Source of the DNA: Bacteroidota bacterium | Lineage (GTDB): Bacteria; Bacteroidota; Bacteroidia; Bacteroidales; Dysgonomonadaceae | DNA: 64,000 nt | Direction of reading: 5' to 3' | Assembly: GCA_023437305.1 (NCBI GenBank) | Contig: JAEZGN010000023.1 | Location: 186,001 to 250,000 of the forward strand | Shown: positions 1 to 8,513 of the stretch, piece after piece | How positions within the stretch are numbered: the stretch's first letter is position 1 | How the letters are laid out: each line of letters begins with the position of its first letter | Made by a program: the position numbers and the translations under genes | The notes under the pieces: model-generated | What the model was told of the DNA's origin: nothing | The model's database searches: none | The model's input: only the letters and a program-made list of their open reading frames with translations

Positions 1-2
1 AT

Positions 3-173
3 ATTGGCATAAGGTTTGGTTCAGGACTTGAATTTGAGAAATACACTATAGGATTTGATTTTGAATATGGTCTCACAAATATTAGTCGTAAAGACACTAA
101 ATTGAGTTCTCTTCTCAATGATAGAGGATTTAAAAATAAGGGAGTATGTTTATCGTTAGGCTATAAATTCTAA
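3..173 (+). CDS. Outer-membrane beta-barrel protein, C-terminal fragment (partial at window start)
   Basis: An open frame enters from the left edge and ends at a TAA at 171-173. The last residues (CLSLGYKF) have the terminal aromatic residue typical of outer-membrane barrels. The fragment resembles the end of the PorT-type barrel at 55972-56580, which ends ISVGYKF; both share a G(L/V)EF segment and a GLT motif. Only about 56 residues are visible, so the family is inferred from that paralogue. The start lies outside the window. Confidence 0.7.
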   Translation: MGIRFGSGLEFEKYTIGFDFEYGLTNISRKDTKLSSLLNDRGFKNKGVCLSLGYKF

Positions 174-455
174 AAAAGAAGCGTAAAGAATATAAATTTG
201 AAAGAAGAAAAAACGATAAATTGAAATTTTATTAATTCTTACAAAAAGTCTCTTATTCTTTCTTTTGCCATTGTTTTTTTAACATAGTTCTATTACCTTT
301 GGAGAGAGTAATCCTAAAATTGTTTGTCATTGATAAACAAAGGGATAAAGATATTCTAATGAAAAGATAAGAATATAAAGAAATAAATATACTCAGGAAA
401 ATGAACGGCTTTGGCGTTTATATGTTATAAACATGGAAATTAAAAATTAAATCAA
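174..455. other. Intergenic region and purC leader
   Basis: Non-coding, AT-rich. It holds the purC promoter (271-301) and an untranslated leader of about 150 nt. Two small inverted repeats lie in the leader: TTGTTT/AAACAA (320-325, 335-340) and GTTTAT/ATAAAC (416-421, 427-432), the second ending 24 bases before the purC ATG. I do not recognise a purine riboswitch core. Confidence 0.5.
271..301 (+). promoter_or_regulatory. Bacteroidetes-type promoter for purC
   Basis: TACCTTTG at 294-301 fits the -7 consensus TAnnTTTG. A TTG at 271-273 lies 20 bases upstream, where the -33 element is expected. The transcript would start near 307, giving a leader of about 150 nt. Confidence 0.55.
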
Positions 456-1406
456 ATGAAGAGTACTCTAGTTAATACCAATTTCCATTTTAATGGGCAA
501 ACAAATGTCTATCATGGAAAAGTAAGGGATGTATATTCTGTAGGTAACGACCTATTAGTGATGATTGCAACAGACCGTATTTCGGCTTTTGATGTTGTGT
601 TACCAAAAGGTATCCCATACAAAGGACAAGTGCTGAATCAGATTGCTGCGAAATTTCTGGATGCTACAGCCGATATTGTTCCTAACTGGAAATTGGCAAC
701 ACCTGACCCTATGGTAACAACAGGGGTGCGTTGCGAGCCGTACAAAGTAGAAATGGTAATTCGTGGTTATCTCACCGGTAGCGCTTGGCGTGAATACAAA
801 GCAGGAGCAAGAACTCTTTGTGGAGTGTCACTTCCTGAGGGGATGAAAGAGAATCAAAAGTTTCCTACCCCGATCATTACTCCTACAACAAAAGCAGATG
901 AAGGTCATGATGAAAATATATCTAAAGAAGAGATAATTGCACAAGTATTAGTAAGTAGAGAAGAGTACGAACAACTTGAAAAATATACTTATGCACTCTT
1001 CCAACGTGGTACAGAAATGGCTGCCCAGAAAAACCTGATTCTTGTAGATACAAAATATGAATTCGGTAAAAAAGATGGAAAGATTTACTTAATAGATGAA
1101 ATTCATACACCAGACTCTTCTCGCTATTTCTACGCTGATACTTATCAAGATCTGTTTGAAAAGGGAGAAGAACAACGACAACTATCTAAAGAGTTTGTTC
1201 GTAAATGGTTAATGGATAACGGATTCCAAGGTAAAGAAGGGCAGACTGTTCCGGAGATGACAGAGGAATATTGCAATAGTGTATCGGAACGTTATATCGA
1301 ACTATACGAGAAGATAGTTGGAGAACCTTTTATAAAAGCAGATGTAAGCAATGTTTCGGAACGTATCGAAGAAAACATTAGCAAATATCTAAAAAAGAGA
1401 GGATAG
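456..1406 (+). CDS. purC: Phosphoribosylaminoimidazole-succinocarboxamide synthase
   Basis: SAICAR synthetase of de novo purine synthesis: joins CAIR and aspartate using ATP in the cytoplasm. The N-terminal GKVRDVY and the ATDRISAFD segment form the substrate and nucleotide region, and DTKYEFG is the second family signature. At 316 aa it is the longer form common in Bacteroidetes rather than the roughly 237-aa enterobacterial form. It has its own promoter and leader. The next gene begins 6 bases after its stop, so the two are probably cotranscribed. Confidence 0.97.
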   Translation: MKSTLVNTNFHFNGQTNVYHGKVRDVYSVGNDLLVMIATDRISAFDVVLPKGIPYKGQVLNQIAAKFLDATADIVPNWKLATPDPMVTTGVRCEPYKVEMVIRGYLTGSAWREYKAGARTLCGVSLPEGMKENQKFPTPIITPTTKADEGHDENISKEEIIAQVLVSREEYEQLEKYTYALFQRGTEMAAQKNLILVDTKYEFGKKDGKIYLIDEIHTPDSSRYFYADTYQDLFEKGEEQRQLSKEFVRKWLMDNGFQGKEGQTVPEMTEEYCNSVSERYIELYEKIVGEPFIKADVSNVSERIEENISKYLKKRG

Positions 1407-1412
1407 AAACGG

Positions 1413-1979
1413 ATGCCAAATCTCTATATTATAGCTGGCTGTAATGGTGCGGGAAAAACAACCGCATCATACGCTATGTTTCCTGAAATGCTCGACTGTA
1501 AAGAGTTTATCAACGCCGATGAAATAGCCAAAGGATTGTCTCCATTTCAGCCGGAGAAAGTCGCTATTGAAGCGGGTCGTATCATGCTTATGCGCATGAA
1601 CGAAATGATGCGTCTTCAGGAAGACTTTGCTATAGAGACCACATTGGCGACCAAGTCTTACGTCAACTTTATTAGACGTGCGCAAGCCGAGGGTTATTTT
1701 GTAACACTTATATACTTTTGGCTCGAATCGCCCGAGCTAGCGATAAAAAGGGTAGAGCAGCGCGTGCGTTTTGGAGGGCATCATGTTCCTGATGATGTTG
1801 TGGTAAGACGTTACTTTGCAGGAATGCGAAACTTATTTTCGCTATTTATACCTATCTCCGATTATTGGCTTTTGGTTGATAACTCAACCGATCCATTCAG
1901 AATTATTGCAGAGGGGAACAGAACTAAAATACAGGAAATTCAAGATGAAGATACTTTCTTCTATCTCAAGAATGCTTGA
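1413..1979 (+). CDS. Zeta-toxin-like P-loop kinase, orphan
   Basis: 188-aa predicted P-loop ATPase/kinase of the zeta-toxin-like group (COG4185 type). Visible motifs: Walker A GCNGAGKTT near residues 9-17, INADEIAKGLSP near 33-44, the FAIETTLA segment, and the C-terminal RFGGHHVPDDVVVRRY block typical of this group. Zeta toxins phosphorylate UDP-N-acetylglucosamine; whether this protein does so is unknown. No small antitoxin frame is visible on either side. It sits between purC and ubiE, 6 bases after purC. Sampled lines have 25-30 G+C per 60 bases, against about 20-23 in the neighbours, which suggests acquisition. Confidence 0.8.
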   Translation: MPNLYIIAGCNGAGKTTASYAMFPEMLDCKEFINADEIAKGLSPFQPEKVAIEAGRIMLMRMNEMMRLQEDFAIETTLATKSYVNFIRRAQAEGYFVTLIYFWLESPELAIKRVEQRVRFGGHHVPDDVVVRRYFAGMRNLFSLFIPISDYWLLVDNSTDPFRIIAEGNRTKIQEIQDEDTFFYLKNA

Positions 1980-2021
1980 TCTTCAACTGAAGTCTACTTC
2001 AATTATATTCCATAAAAGATA

Positions 2022-2759
2022 ATGAGCTATAAAGCCGAAAAAGTAGTGCCTTATTCCTCTACTGAGAATAAGGGAGCACAGGTAGAACGGATGTTCGACT
2101 CCATCGCCGAAAACTATGATACCCTAAATCATACAATGTCGATGGGCATAGATATAGGCTGGCGTAAGAAGGGCTTGTCTATGCTTAAAAAGAATAACCC
2201 TCAACATATATTGGATATCGCCACCGGTACAGGAGACCTTGCCATACAGGCTTATGATATATTATCTCCTCAGCATATACTGGGAATCGACATATCTGAA
2301 GGCATGATGAATGTTGGGCGTCAAAAAGTAGCGAAAGTGGGATTGTCTGATAAAATCAGTTTCGAGAAGCAAGACTGCATGGCTCTAAGTATTGAATCTA
2401 ATTCCTTTGATGCGGCCATTGTAGCTTTTGGTGTTCGTAACTTCGAAGATTTAGATAAGGGATTGAAAGAAATATTACGGGTTCTTAAGCCGGGAGGGCA
2501 GTTGATGATTCTAGAACTTAGTACTCCCCAACATTTCCCTATGAAGCAGGCATATTGGTTGTATTCGAGATTATTTATACCTACAGTTGGGCGATTGATT
2601 TCAAAAGATAAAACAGCCTATTCTTATTTGCCAAAATCAATAGAAGCTTTTATTCAGGGAAAAGATATGACAGAGACCCTATTGAAAAATGGTTTCCGGA
2701 AAGCAATATACAAGACTTATACGCTTGGTGTTTGCTCTATGTATCTGGCTGAAAAATAA
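2022..2759 (+). CDS. ubiE: Demethylmenaquinone methyltransferase
   Basis: SAM-dependent C-methyltransferase (MenG/UbiE) that performs the last step of menaquinone synthesis at the inner membrane. 245 aa, the usual length. The N-terminal YDTLNHTMSMGID signature, the SAM-binding DIATGTGDLA motif and the VAFGVRNFEDL segment are all present. Anaerobic Bacteroidales use menaquinone, so MenG activity is the likely role. It follows the zeta-like gene by 42 bases, and a convergent HD-hydrolase gene lies downstream. Confidence 0.95.
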   Translation: MSYKAEKVVPYSSTENKGAQVERMFDSIAENYDTLNHTMSMGIDIGWRKKGLSMLKKNNPQHILDIATGTGDLAIQAYDILSPQHILGIDISEGMMNVGRQKVAKVGLSDKISFEKQDCMALSIESNSFDAAIVAFGVRNFEDLDKGLKEILRVLKPGGQLMILELSTPQHFPMKQAYWLYSRLFIPTVGRLISKDKTAYSYLPKSIEAFIQGKDMTETLLKNGFRKAIYKTYTLGVCSMYLAEK

Positions 2760-2767
2760 TCTGTCTT

Positions 2768-3304
2768 TTATAAAAAAGCAAGACTCCATTCATCAAATAT
2801 TTTAACGGAGTTTGTACCATGCTTTTCTAGGCCTTTTCTTATTTTGTCTATTGGCTTTTCTACTCCCAGATTTGTCTTTGAATAAAAACAATCGGCAAAA
2901 CAAATAATCTTTTCCTCAATGCTCATTGGTTGCATATTGCGGTGTGGTAAAGGCAGGTTCTCTGCTTTTATTTCTTCGAGAGAAATACCCACGCCTGTAT
3001 GTCTTTCACAAACCAATGCATGACGATGATATCCTTGGGCATCTAATAACTCACGTCCCAAGTATCCATGACATACATACGGAGCTATTCCATTACACTC
3101 GATAGAAGGAGCGTTGGTAAGGAAAATACCTATATCATGAAGCATGGCGGCTTCTTTTATAAACTGAAGATCAGCATTTAATTCTGGGTGCTTCTTTGCG
3201 ATCTCCAGGGCTTTGTTCATTACCTCTTTGCTGTGTCTGATCAGTATCTTGTATAAATCAGAATCTTTCTTATAATATTTTTCTATAATAGCGATCACGT
3301 CCAT
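2768..3304 (-). CDS. HD-domain phosphohydrolase, YfbR/HDIG-like
   Basis: 178-aa metal-dependent phosphohydrolase. From the chosen Met the first metal-ligand His is H24 and the HD dyad is H56-D57 (LHDIGIF). Further His residues follow (CHGYLG, RHTGVG). Substrate unknown; the family includes nucleotidases and tRNA/phosphate hydrolases. An in-frame Met 27 codons upstream (3385) would add a low-complexity segment that does not look like the family, so I start at 3304. It converges with ubiE. Confidence 0.8.
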   Translation of the reverse strand: MDVIAIIEKYYKKDSDLYKILIRHSKEVMNKALEIAKKHPELNADLQFIKEAAMLHDIGIFLTNAPSIECNGIAPYVCHGYLGRELLDAQGYHRHALVCERHTGVGISLEEIKAENLPLPHRNMQPMSIEEKIICFADCFYSKTNLGVEKPIDKIRKGLEKHGTNSVKIFDEWSLAFL

Positions 3305-3517
3305 GACATATAAATATTTATTGAGTACGAATTGTGTAAATTTGTAACATGTTTTATATTCAATATTAGAAACAGTCAATATCAAAAAAAGTTTTGTAAT
3401 TTAGTAACAATAAAAATAGCCTCATGTCAATTGAGGATATATAGAAAATGAGATAAGTAAACAAACCTCGAATAGGATTGTTTACATGCTGAGAATAAAC
3501 AATAAAACAACATAGTT

Positions 3518-4666
3518 ATGTCAGATAGTGGCAATAATGAATGTCCTCTTTGTGGTAAAGATACACAAGATGATGAAATATTCTGTCGTGATTGTCAGGA
3601 AATTGCACAAAATTCTTATCCTGCTGGTTTGTTGTCGGCAGATGAGGAGACTGTAACATCTCCTAAGCTTGATGAAGAGGCCAATGAAGACGAACTAAGT
3701 AATTCAGACAATGCTTTAGAGAAAGATGAGACTTCACCTTCGATAGAGGCGGAAGATAAGGATACATTTTTCCGTAAAAATAAGAAGCTGTTGATATTCT
3801 TCTTTGTGGGGCTCATCATCTTTATGATAGTCGGGGTGATAGGTGGCTACTTGCGTCAACAGAATTTGAATACGTTGGCAACCGAAACTGCATATTGGAA
3901 CAAGTGTATCGAAGAAAATACGCCTTTGGGATATTCTAAATACTTGGTGAAATACCCTGAAGGAAAATACAGTGAGGAGGCCTATCAAAAGATTGTAGAA
4001 TTACGTGACAACGAGCGAAAAGCTTGGGAGAAACTCAGAAGCTCAAGTGATATAGATGCCTTGTTTGCTTTCATCAAAGATCATCCTGAAACACCTTATC
4101 TAAAAGATATTCGGCATGTTATAGATTCGTTAAGTTGGATTGCTGCTCAGGCTCAAAATTCAGCGGATGTTTATTGGGCTTATCTGGAGAATTCAAAACT
4201 CGGACGGATTGATGGAGAGTACATTGCCTTGGCTCAGGAACGTTACGACTATCTTAGCCAGCTGAAAACGCTCGAAGGCAAAGAGCTGGATGAAGTGAAG
4301 AAAACCTTGACAGATTTTTTTACAGCTATGTCTACTGTTAATGGGAAAGGAATGCAAAAATTATCCGTAGATACCTTAAGCCAATTTTATACGTCAAAAA
4401 ACCTATTGAGCAAGCATATAGCAGACTCATTGACGGTAGGACGTAAAGCAGATAAAATACGCAGTGTGCTTTACACTCCTGTTACAGACTCCATAGAAGC
4501 TATCCTTGACAACAAAGGCGTCTGTTTTATAACATTGCCTGTGAAGAAGGAGGTAACTTATTCAGATAGGAAAAAGAAGAAAGATCTTAGTCAGTCTACT
4601 CTCAGCATAGAGCTTAATAATAAGAAATTGCAGGCTATCTATGAGAAGTCTAAAGCTACAAAATAG
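3518..4666 (+). CDS. Zinc-ribbon, single-pass membrane protein of unknown function
   Basis: 382 aa. A short N-terminal zinc ribbon has C9, C12, C23 and C26 (CPLC...CRDC). An acidic Ser/Glu-rich linker (about 40-85) and one membrane helix at about 91-112 follow. The rest should lie on the other side of the membrane. Two TPR-like units can be seen, YLVKYPEGKYSEEAYQKI and FIKDHPETPYLKDI. The C-terminal part is not recognised. Architecture suggests a cytoplasmic zinc ribbon tethered to a periplasmic helical domain. No operon partner. Confidence 0.7.
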   Translation: MSDSGNNECPLCGKDTQDDEIFCRDCQEIAQNSYPAGLLSADEETVTSPKLDEEANEDELSNSDNALEKDETSPSIEAEDKDTFFRKNKKLLIFFFVGLIIFMIVGVIGGYLRQQNLNTLATETAYWNKCIEENTPLGYSKYLVKYPEGKYSEEAYQKIVELRDNERKAWEKLRSSSDIDALFAFIKDHPETPYLKDIRHVIDSLSWIAAQAQNSADVYWAYLENSKLGRIDGEYIALAQERYDYLSQLKTLEGKELDEVKKTLTDFFTAMSTVNGKGMQKLSVDTLSQFYTSKNLLSKHIADSLTVGRKADKIRSVLYTPVTDSIEAILDNKGVCFITLPVKKEVTYSDRKKKKDLSQSTLSIELNNKKLQAIYEKSKATK

Positions 4667-4692
4667 AGATAGTATTCTTTTGCTTCTTATTG

Positions 4693-5586
4693 TCAATTAA
4701 AATACTGCTGATATTCTGCCGGGAGTTCTTCTATCTTCTTGATATCAATGTCTTTATAGAATACTTCTCCGGCCTCGCTCTGTAATTGTATTTTGCCTTC
4801 TACCAATGGCTTTGTTTCTCCATTGTCTAGGTAGCGAAGGTTCGATAATGCCATTACTACATTGCCGTTTACAATATGTAAGCTTTTGCCTTCGTAGCAT
4901 ATAAGCTCGATGTCGTTCCACTCATCTTTGGGTTTCTCTATTGTGCCTTTTGCTGCGCAGTAGTAGCCGTTAGGAGAGTTAACTCCGATTGGGATTAAAG
5001 AGGCTGAATTGTCGAATGTTACTTTCGATGAATCCTTTCTGGCACGCACATCCATCTGAGTTTGTCCGATACACCAATAGTCTCCGCTACTGCCCTCAGT
5101 GCCGGTCTGTATTAGTTGAAATTCATGACTTGTCATCCATGTTCTCCAATAGTCGGCGCCACACTCTCCGATGGAATGGTATAGTATTCCTGAATCTAAA
5201 GACTTATTGAGCCTTGGCTCCCACTTCTGATTTCCCCATTTCATCTTTAGGCGGAGGTGATAATTTCTATAACTTTCCTTCGTAAAAACACATCCATAAA
5301 CTTCCCCGCTTACCCTTAGTATTGGTTTGTCATCCTCCTGTATTACGGTAAATACATTTTTATAGTTGTTGTTATATCCTACAGGCTTAATTGTGTCTCC
5401 GTTTGCATCTAAAGGAACACCGCCGTTATAATTGTCTTTCATCTCATAACTCAGATACATATCCCATCTTGACAAATCTTTATCAAGCAGAGATGTCCAT
5501 CCGGTCTCTTTTTGTTCTTTAGATCCGCATGAGATGAGTAGAGTGACTAACAATAAACAGTTTAATTTTGATAATATGTTTTTCAT
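4693..5586 (-). CDS. DUF1080 (3-keto-disaccharide hydrolase family) lipoprotein
   Basis: 297 aa. A signal peptide ends in the lipobox LLISC with C20 as the lipidated residue, so the protein should be exported and membrane-anchored. The body has the concanavalin-like DUF1080 pattern: WTSLLDKDLSRWD at the start, LRLKMKWGN, YHSIGECGADYWRTWM, and W-N-DIELICYEG near the end. Family members act on carbohydrates, some on 3-keto-glucosides. The actual substrate cannot be read. It stands alone, divergent from the next gene across a 348-base gap. Confidence 0.88.
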   Translation of the reverse strand: MKNILSKLNCLLLVTLLISCGSKEQKETGWTSLLDKDLSRWDMYLSYEMKDNYNGGVPLDANGDTIKPVGYNNNYKNVFTVIQEDDKPILRVSGEVYGCVFTKESYRNYHLRLKMKWGNQKWEPRLNKSLDSGILYHSIGECGADYWRTWMTSHEFQLIQTGTEGSSGDYWCIGQTQMDVRARKDSSKVTFDNSASLIPIGVNSPNGYYCAAKGTIEKPKDEWNDIELICYEGKSLHIVNGNVVMALSNLRYLDNGETKPLVEGKIQLQSEAGEVFYKDIDIKKIEELPAEYQQYFN

Positions 5587-5700
5587 AAATAGAAAGATAA
5601 TGTATTGAATGATTGACTGTTCAAATATATGGAATTAGTTTGTTTGTTTTTCGAAAATCCTACATATTCTGCTCAACAGATTCTAACAATAAAGCAAAAG

Positions 5701-5744
5701 GTGACAAAAGTGACACTTTTTAGAGCTTTATCTATTGTCACTTT
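5701..5744. repeat. GTGACA direct and inverted repeat element, copy 1
   Basis: Two GTGACA hexamers in GTGACAAAAGTGACAC (5701-5716) form a short direct repeat. AAAGTGACA (5707-5715) is matched by its exact reverse complement TGTCACTTT at 5736-5744. The same words recur at 56686-56797, 51 kb away. Confidence 0.7.
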
Positions 5745-5908
5745 CTGGATATACTCTGCTCTCTTTATCCTTGCTTGTCATATATAAGAACGAAGCGTTT
5801 CCTCTATTATAAGATAATTTATTTACATAAAAGTACGTTGTAATCTTATATTGAACAAAAAGAGTGAGCTTTAGTCTTTTTATTATACTTCCATTTTCAA
5901 TATTTTCC

Positions 5909-5916
5909 TAAATTTG
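5909..5916 (+). promoter_or_regulatory. -7 box for the FabK-like gene
   Basis: TAAATTTG fits TAnnTTTG and ends 18 bases before the ATG at 5935. No convincing -33 element is seen. Confidence 0.4.
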
Positions 5917-5934
5917 CAATACGTAACAAATTGA

Positions 5935-6897
5935 ATGAAAAGAATGAATAATAGAATTACATCTTTATTTGGTATAAAATATCCGATTATATCAGGAGGT
6001 ATGGTTTGGTGCAGTGGTTGGCGTTTGGCTTCGGCAGTGAGCAATGCCGGAGGACTTGGACTTATAGGAGCCGGGTCTATGCATCCCGAAACATTGCGCG
6101 AGCATATACAAAAATGTAAGGCGGCTACAGATAAGCCTTTTGGTGTGAATGTGCCATTAATGTATCCTGAGATAGAAACGATTATGGATATTATTATATC
6201 CGAAGGGGTAAAGATTGTATTTACATCGGCAGGTAATCCTAAGCTTTGGACTAAAAAGCTTCAAGATAATGGAATAAAAGTAGCACATGTTATTTCCAGT
6301 TCTAAATTCGCATTAAAATGTGAAGAGGCTGGGGTAGATGCCATAGTGGCCGAAGGGTTCGAAGCCGGAGGACATAACGGGCGTGAAGAAACTACCTCGA
6401 TGGTGCTGATTCCGCAAGTAAGAAAAAGTATATCGATTCCGCTTATTGCAGCAGGAGGGATAGGAACGGGGAGCGCTATGTTGGCTGCATTCGCATTAGG
6501 GGCGGAAGGTATTCAGATGGGTACTCGGTTTGCTCTTACACAGGAGAGTTCGGCTTCTAAGGAGTTTAAGGAATTGTGTATAAATCTTAAAGAAGGAGAT
6601 ACTATTCTATCATTGAAAAAACTTAGTCCTACCCGACTAATAAAGAATGATTTTTACAATATAGTACAGGAAGCAGAAGACAGGGGAGCAACAGTAGAAG
6701 AAATGCGTGGAATCTTAGGACGTGGACGTGCTAAGAAAGGAATTTTTGAAGGAGATCTTTCGGAAGGTGAACTTGAGATAGGACAAGTCAGCTCACTGAT
6801 TGAAGACCTTCCTACAGCCGCAGATGTAGTAAATAGTGTAATTGACGAATACAACGCGAAAGTTGAAAGTATGATTTCGCAAGATATGAAATTTTGA
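5935..6897 (+). CDS. FMN-dependent nitronate monooxygenase / FabK-like enoyl-ACP reductase
   Basis: 320-aa TIM-barrel flavoprotein. The N terminus GIKYPIISGGMVW, the AEGFEAGGHNG motif and the IAAGGIGTG phosphate-binding loop are shared by nitronate monooxygenase (2-nitropropane dioxygenase) and the enoyl-ACP reductase FabK. The family signatures cannot separate the two activities. The start could be 5935 or the second Met at 5944. It is monocistronic, with a hairpin terminator just downstream. Confidence 0.85.
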   Translation: MKRMNNRITSLFGIKYPIISGGMVWCSGWRLASAVSNAGGLGLIGAGSMHPETLREHIQKCKAATDKPFGVNVPLMYPEIETIMDIIISEGVKIVFTSAGNPKLWTKKLQDNGIKVAHVISSSKFALKCEEAGVDAIVAEGFEAGGHNGREETTSMVLIPQVRKSISIPLIAAGGIGTGSAMLAAFALGAEGIQMGTRFALTQESSASKEFKELCINLKEGDTILSLKKLSPTRLIKNDFYNIVQEAEDRGATVEEMRGILGRGRAKKGIFEGDLSEGELEIGQVSSLIEDLPTAADVVNSVIDEYNAKVESMISQDMKF

Positions 6898-6920
6898 TAA
6901 TAAAAAAATAGGAATTGATA

Positions 6921-6954
6921 CGGAGGTTTTCATAAAATTGGAAGCCTTCGTTTT
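6921..6954 (+). terminator. Intrinsic terminator after the FabK-like gene
   Basis: An 11-pair stem (6921-6931 with 6940-6950, three G-U pairs in RNA), an 8-base loop and a short TTTT tail. Confidence 0.55.
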
Positions 6955-7078
6955 GGTTCGTTCTCAGTACTTCTTAAACAGGAGAGCTACAGAATATAAA
7001 CAGATACGAAGATAGCCTGATCTTATTTTTATAATAAGATTAATTATATATAATACCTAAATCTCAACTGATAAAAAC

Positions 7079-8464
7079 ATGAGAAAATTCTGTTGTATAT
7101 ATGTACTGATAGTTCTTTGTCTCTTATCGGCCTGTAAAAAGAAAGAACAGAAGACTCCCTATGATTTTGAGCAGATCAAACAAAAGAAGGAACTGACCAT
7201 TATTACGCTCAACACCTCTACATCTTACTTTATATACAAAGAAGAGCCTATGGGGTATGATTATGACCTCGCTCAGGATTTTTGCGACCATTATGGGCTG
7301 ACATTGAAAGTAAAGGTAGCGGAGAATACCAATAAGCTTGTGGAGATGCTGAATAATGGTGAAGGTGACCTCATCGCCTATGCTGTACCTATACAGACAG
7401 GGCTTAAAGATTCTATCCTATATTGCGGACTGCAACAAATAACCCATCAGGTATTAATCCAACAAGCAAATAAGGGAGATACTATCATAAAAGATGTAAC
7501 GGGCTTGATCGGCAAAGAGGTGTATGTGGAAGACAACACTAAATATTATCAACGCTTGCTGAATCTGAATTCCGAACTGGGAGGAGGCATCAACATTCAC
7601 CCTGTAAATGAAGATACGATTACAAGTGAAGACCTCATCGAAATGGTTTCGCAAGGAAAGATAAAATATACAATCTGTGATGAATATATTGCCAAGTTGA
7701 ACAAAACATATTATCGAAATATAGATATATCGCTTCAGATCAGTTTCGACCAACGCTCATCATGGGCGGTACGGAAAGATTCTCCCCAGTTGGCAAAAGC
7801 ATTAAACGAATGGTTTCAGCAGAATGGGAATACTCCTGTTTATAAAGGAATTACTAAAAAATATTTCGAACTGAGTAAGCAGACTTTTGAGGGAGAATAT
7901 GAAATCCCGAAGAATCTACCTAAAGGCGCAATTTCCATCTACGACGAACTGTTTAAAAAGCATGCTAAAGGTACAAAGTACGATTGGCGTTTTTTAGCAG
8001 CGATATGCTATCATGAGTCTCGCTTTCAGAATAATCTCACCTCATGGGCGGGAGCTGCCGGAATAATGGGATTGATGCCACGCACAGCAGCGTCTCTTGG
8101 TCTGAAAAGTGAAGACCGCATGAACCCCGATTTAAGTATAGGTGCTGCCGTAGAGCTACTCGACAGGCTAGACAAGATATTTGCTAAAGTAAGTAGCATA
8201 GAGGAGCGGGAGAAATTCTTGCTTGCAGCTTATAATGGAGGAAATGGACATATAAATGATGCGCAAGCTTTGGCTCAAAAATATGGAGCTAATCCTTATA
8301 TATGGGAAGGAAATGTGAAGAAATATTTGGAGCTGAAAGGAAATCCCGAATATTATAATGATCCTGTATGTAAAAGTGGATACTTCAGAGCGGGACAAAC
8401 GACGCGCTATGTAAATGATGTATTGAAAACAATGGAACGCTTCAAAAGAATAAGTTCAAAATAA
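7079..8464 (+). CDS. mltF: MltF-like membrane-bound lytic murein transglycosylase
   Basis: 461-aa lipoprotein: lipobox LLSAC with C19. Residues about 35-265 form a periplasmic substrate-binding-protein domain. Residues about 285-455 form a SLT-type transglycosylase domain with catalytic Glu E313 in CYHESRF and the AGAAGIMGLMP motif. It cleaves peptidoglycan glycan strands to 1,6-anhydromuropeptides at the inner face of the outer membrane. This two-domain order matches E. coli MltF. Monocistronic and convergent with folP. Confidence 0.92.
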   Translation: MRKFCCIYVLIVLCLLSACKKKEQKTPYDFEQIKQKKELTIITLNTSTSYFIYKEEPMGYDYDLAQDFCDHYGLTLKVKVAENTNKLVEMLNNGEGDLIAYAVPIQTGLKDSILYCGLQQITHQVLIQQANKGDTIIKDVTGLIGKEVYVEDNTKYYQRLLNLNSELGGGINIHPVNEDTITSEDLIEMVSQGKIKYTICDEYIAKLNKTYYRNIDISLQISFDQRSSWAVRKDSPQLAKALNEWFQQNGNTPVYKGITKKYFELSKQTFEGEYEIPKNLPKGAISIYDELFKKHAKGTKYDWRFLAAICYHESRFQNNLTSWAGAAGIMGLMPRTAASLGLKSEDRMNPDLSIGAAVELLDRLDKIFAKVSSIEEREKFLLAAYNGGNGHINDAQALAQKYGANPYIWEGNVKKYLELKGNPEYYNDPVCKSGYFRAGQTTRYVNDVLKTMERFKRISSK

Positions 8465-8473
8465 TAAAATGAG

Positions 8474-8513
8474 AAAAGGGTATTTGCTATAAGCTGTACC
8501 CTTTTAGTTTTTC
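8474..8513. terminator. Bidirectional terminator between mltF and folP
   Basis: AAAAGGGTA (8474-8482) pairs exactly with TACCCTTTT (8497-8505) across a 14-base loop. T-rich tracts flank it on both strands. The right arm overlaps the last codons of folP. Confidence 0.55.

Larger units (their letters stand above)
5587..5934. other. Divergent intergenic region with GTGACA repeat element
   Basis: No coding frame of note. It lies between the divergent DUF1080 and flavoprotein genes. It contains a GTGACA repeat element (5701-5744, listed separately) and a -7-like box just before the flavoprotein gene. The remainder is AT-rich with nothing recognisable. Confidence 0.6.

Noticed and set aside
302..455. 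Purine riboswitch before purC
   Set aside because: The leader lacks the conserved core of purine riboswitches; only small AT-rich hairpins are seen.
1816..2022. 68-codon frame overlapping the end of the zeta-like gene, as a possible antitoxin
   Set aside because: It runs out of frame inside the zeta-like coding sequence and ends where ubiE begins, with no antitoxin-like features or ribosome-binding site. It is a shadow frame.
2768..3385. Longer start of the HD hydrolase
   Set aside because: The 27 extra residues are low-complexity and unlike the family; the Met at 3304 begins the conserved helix.
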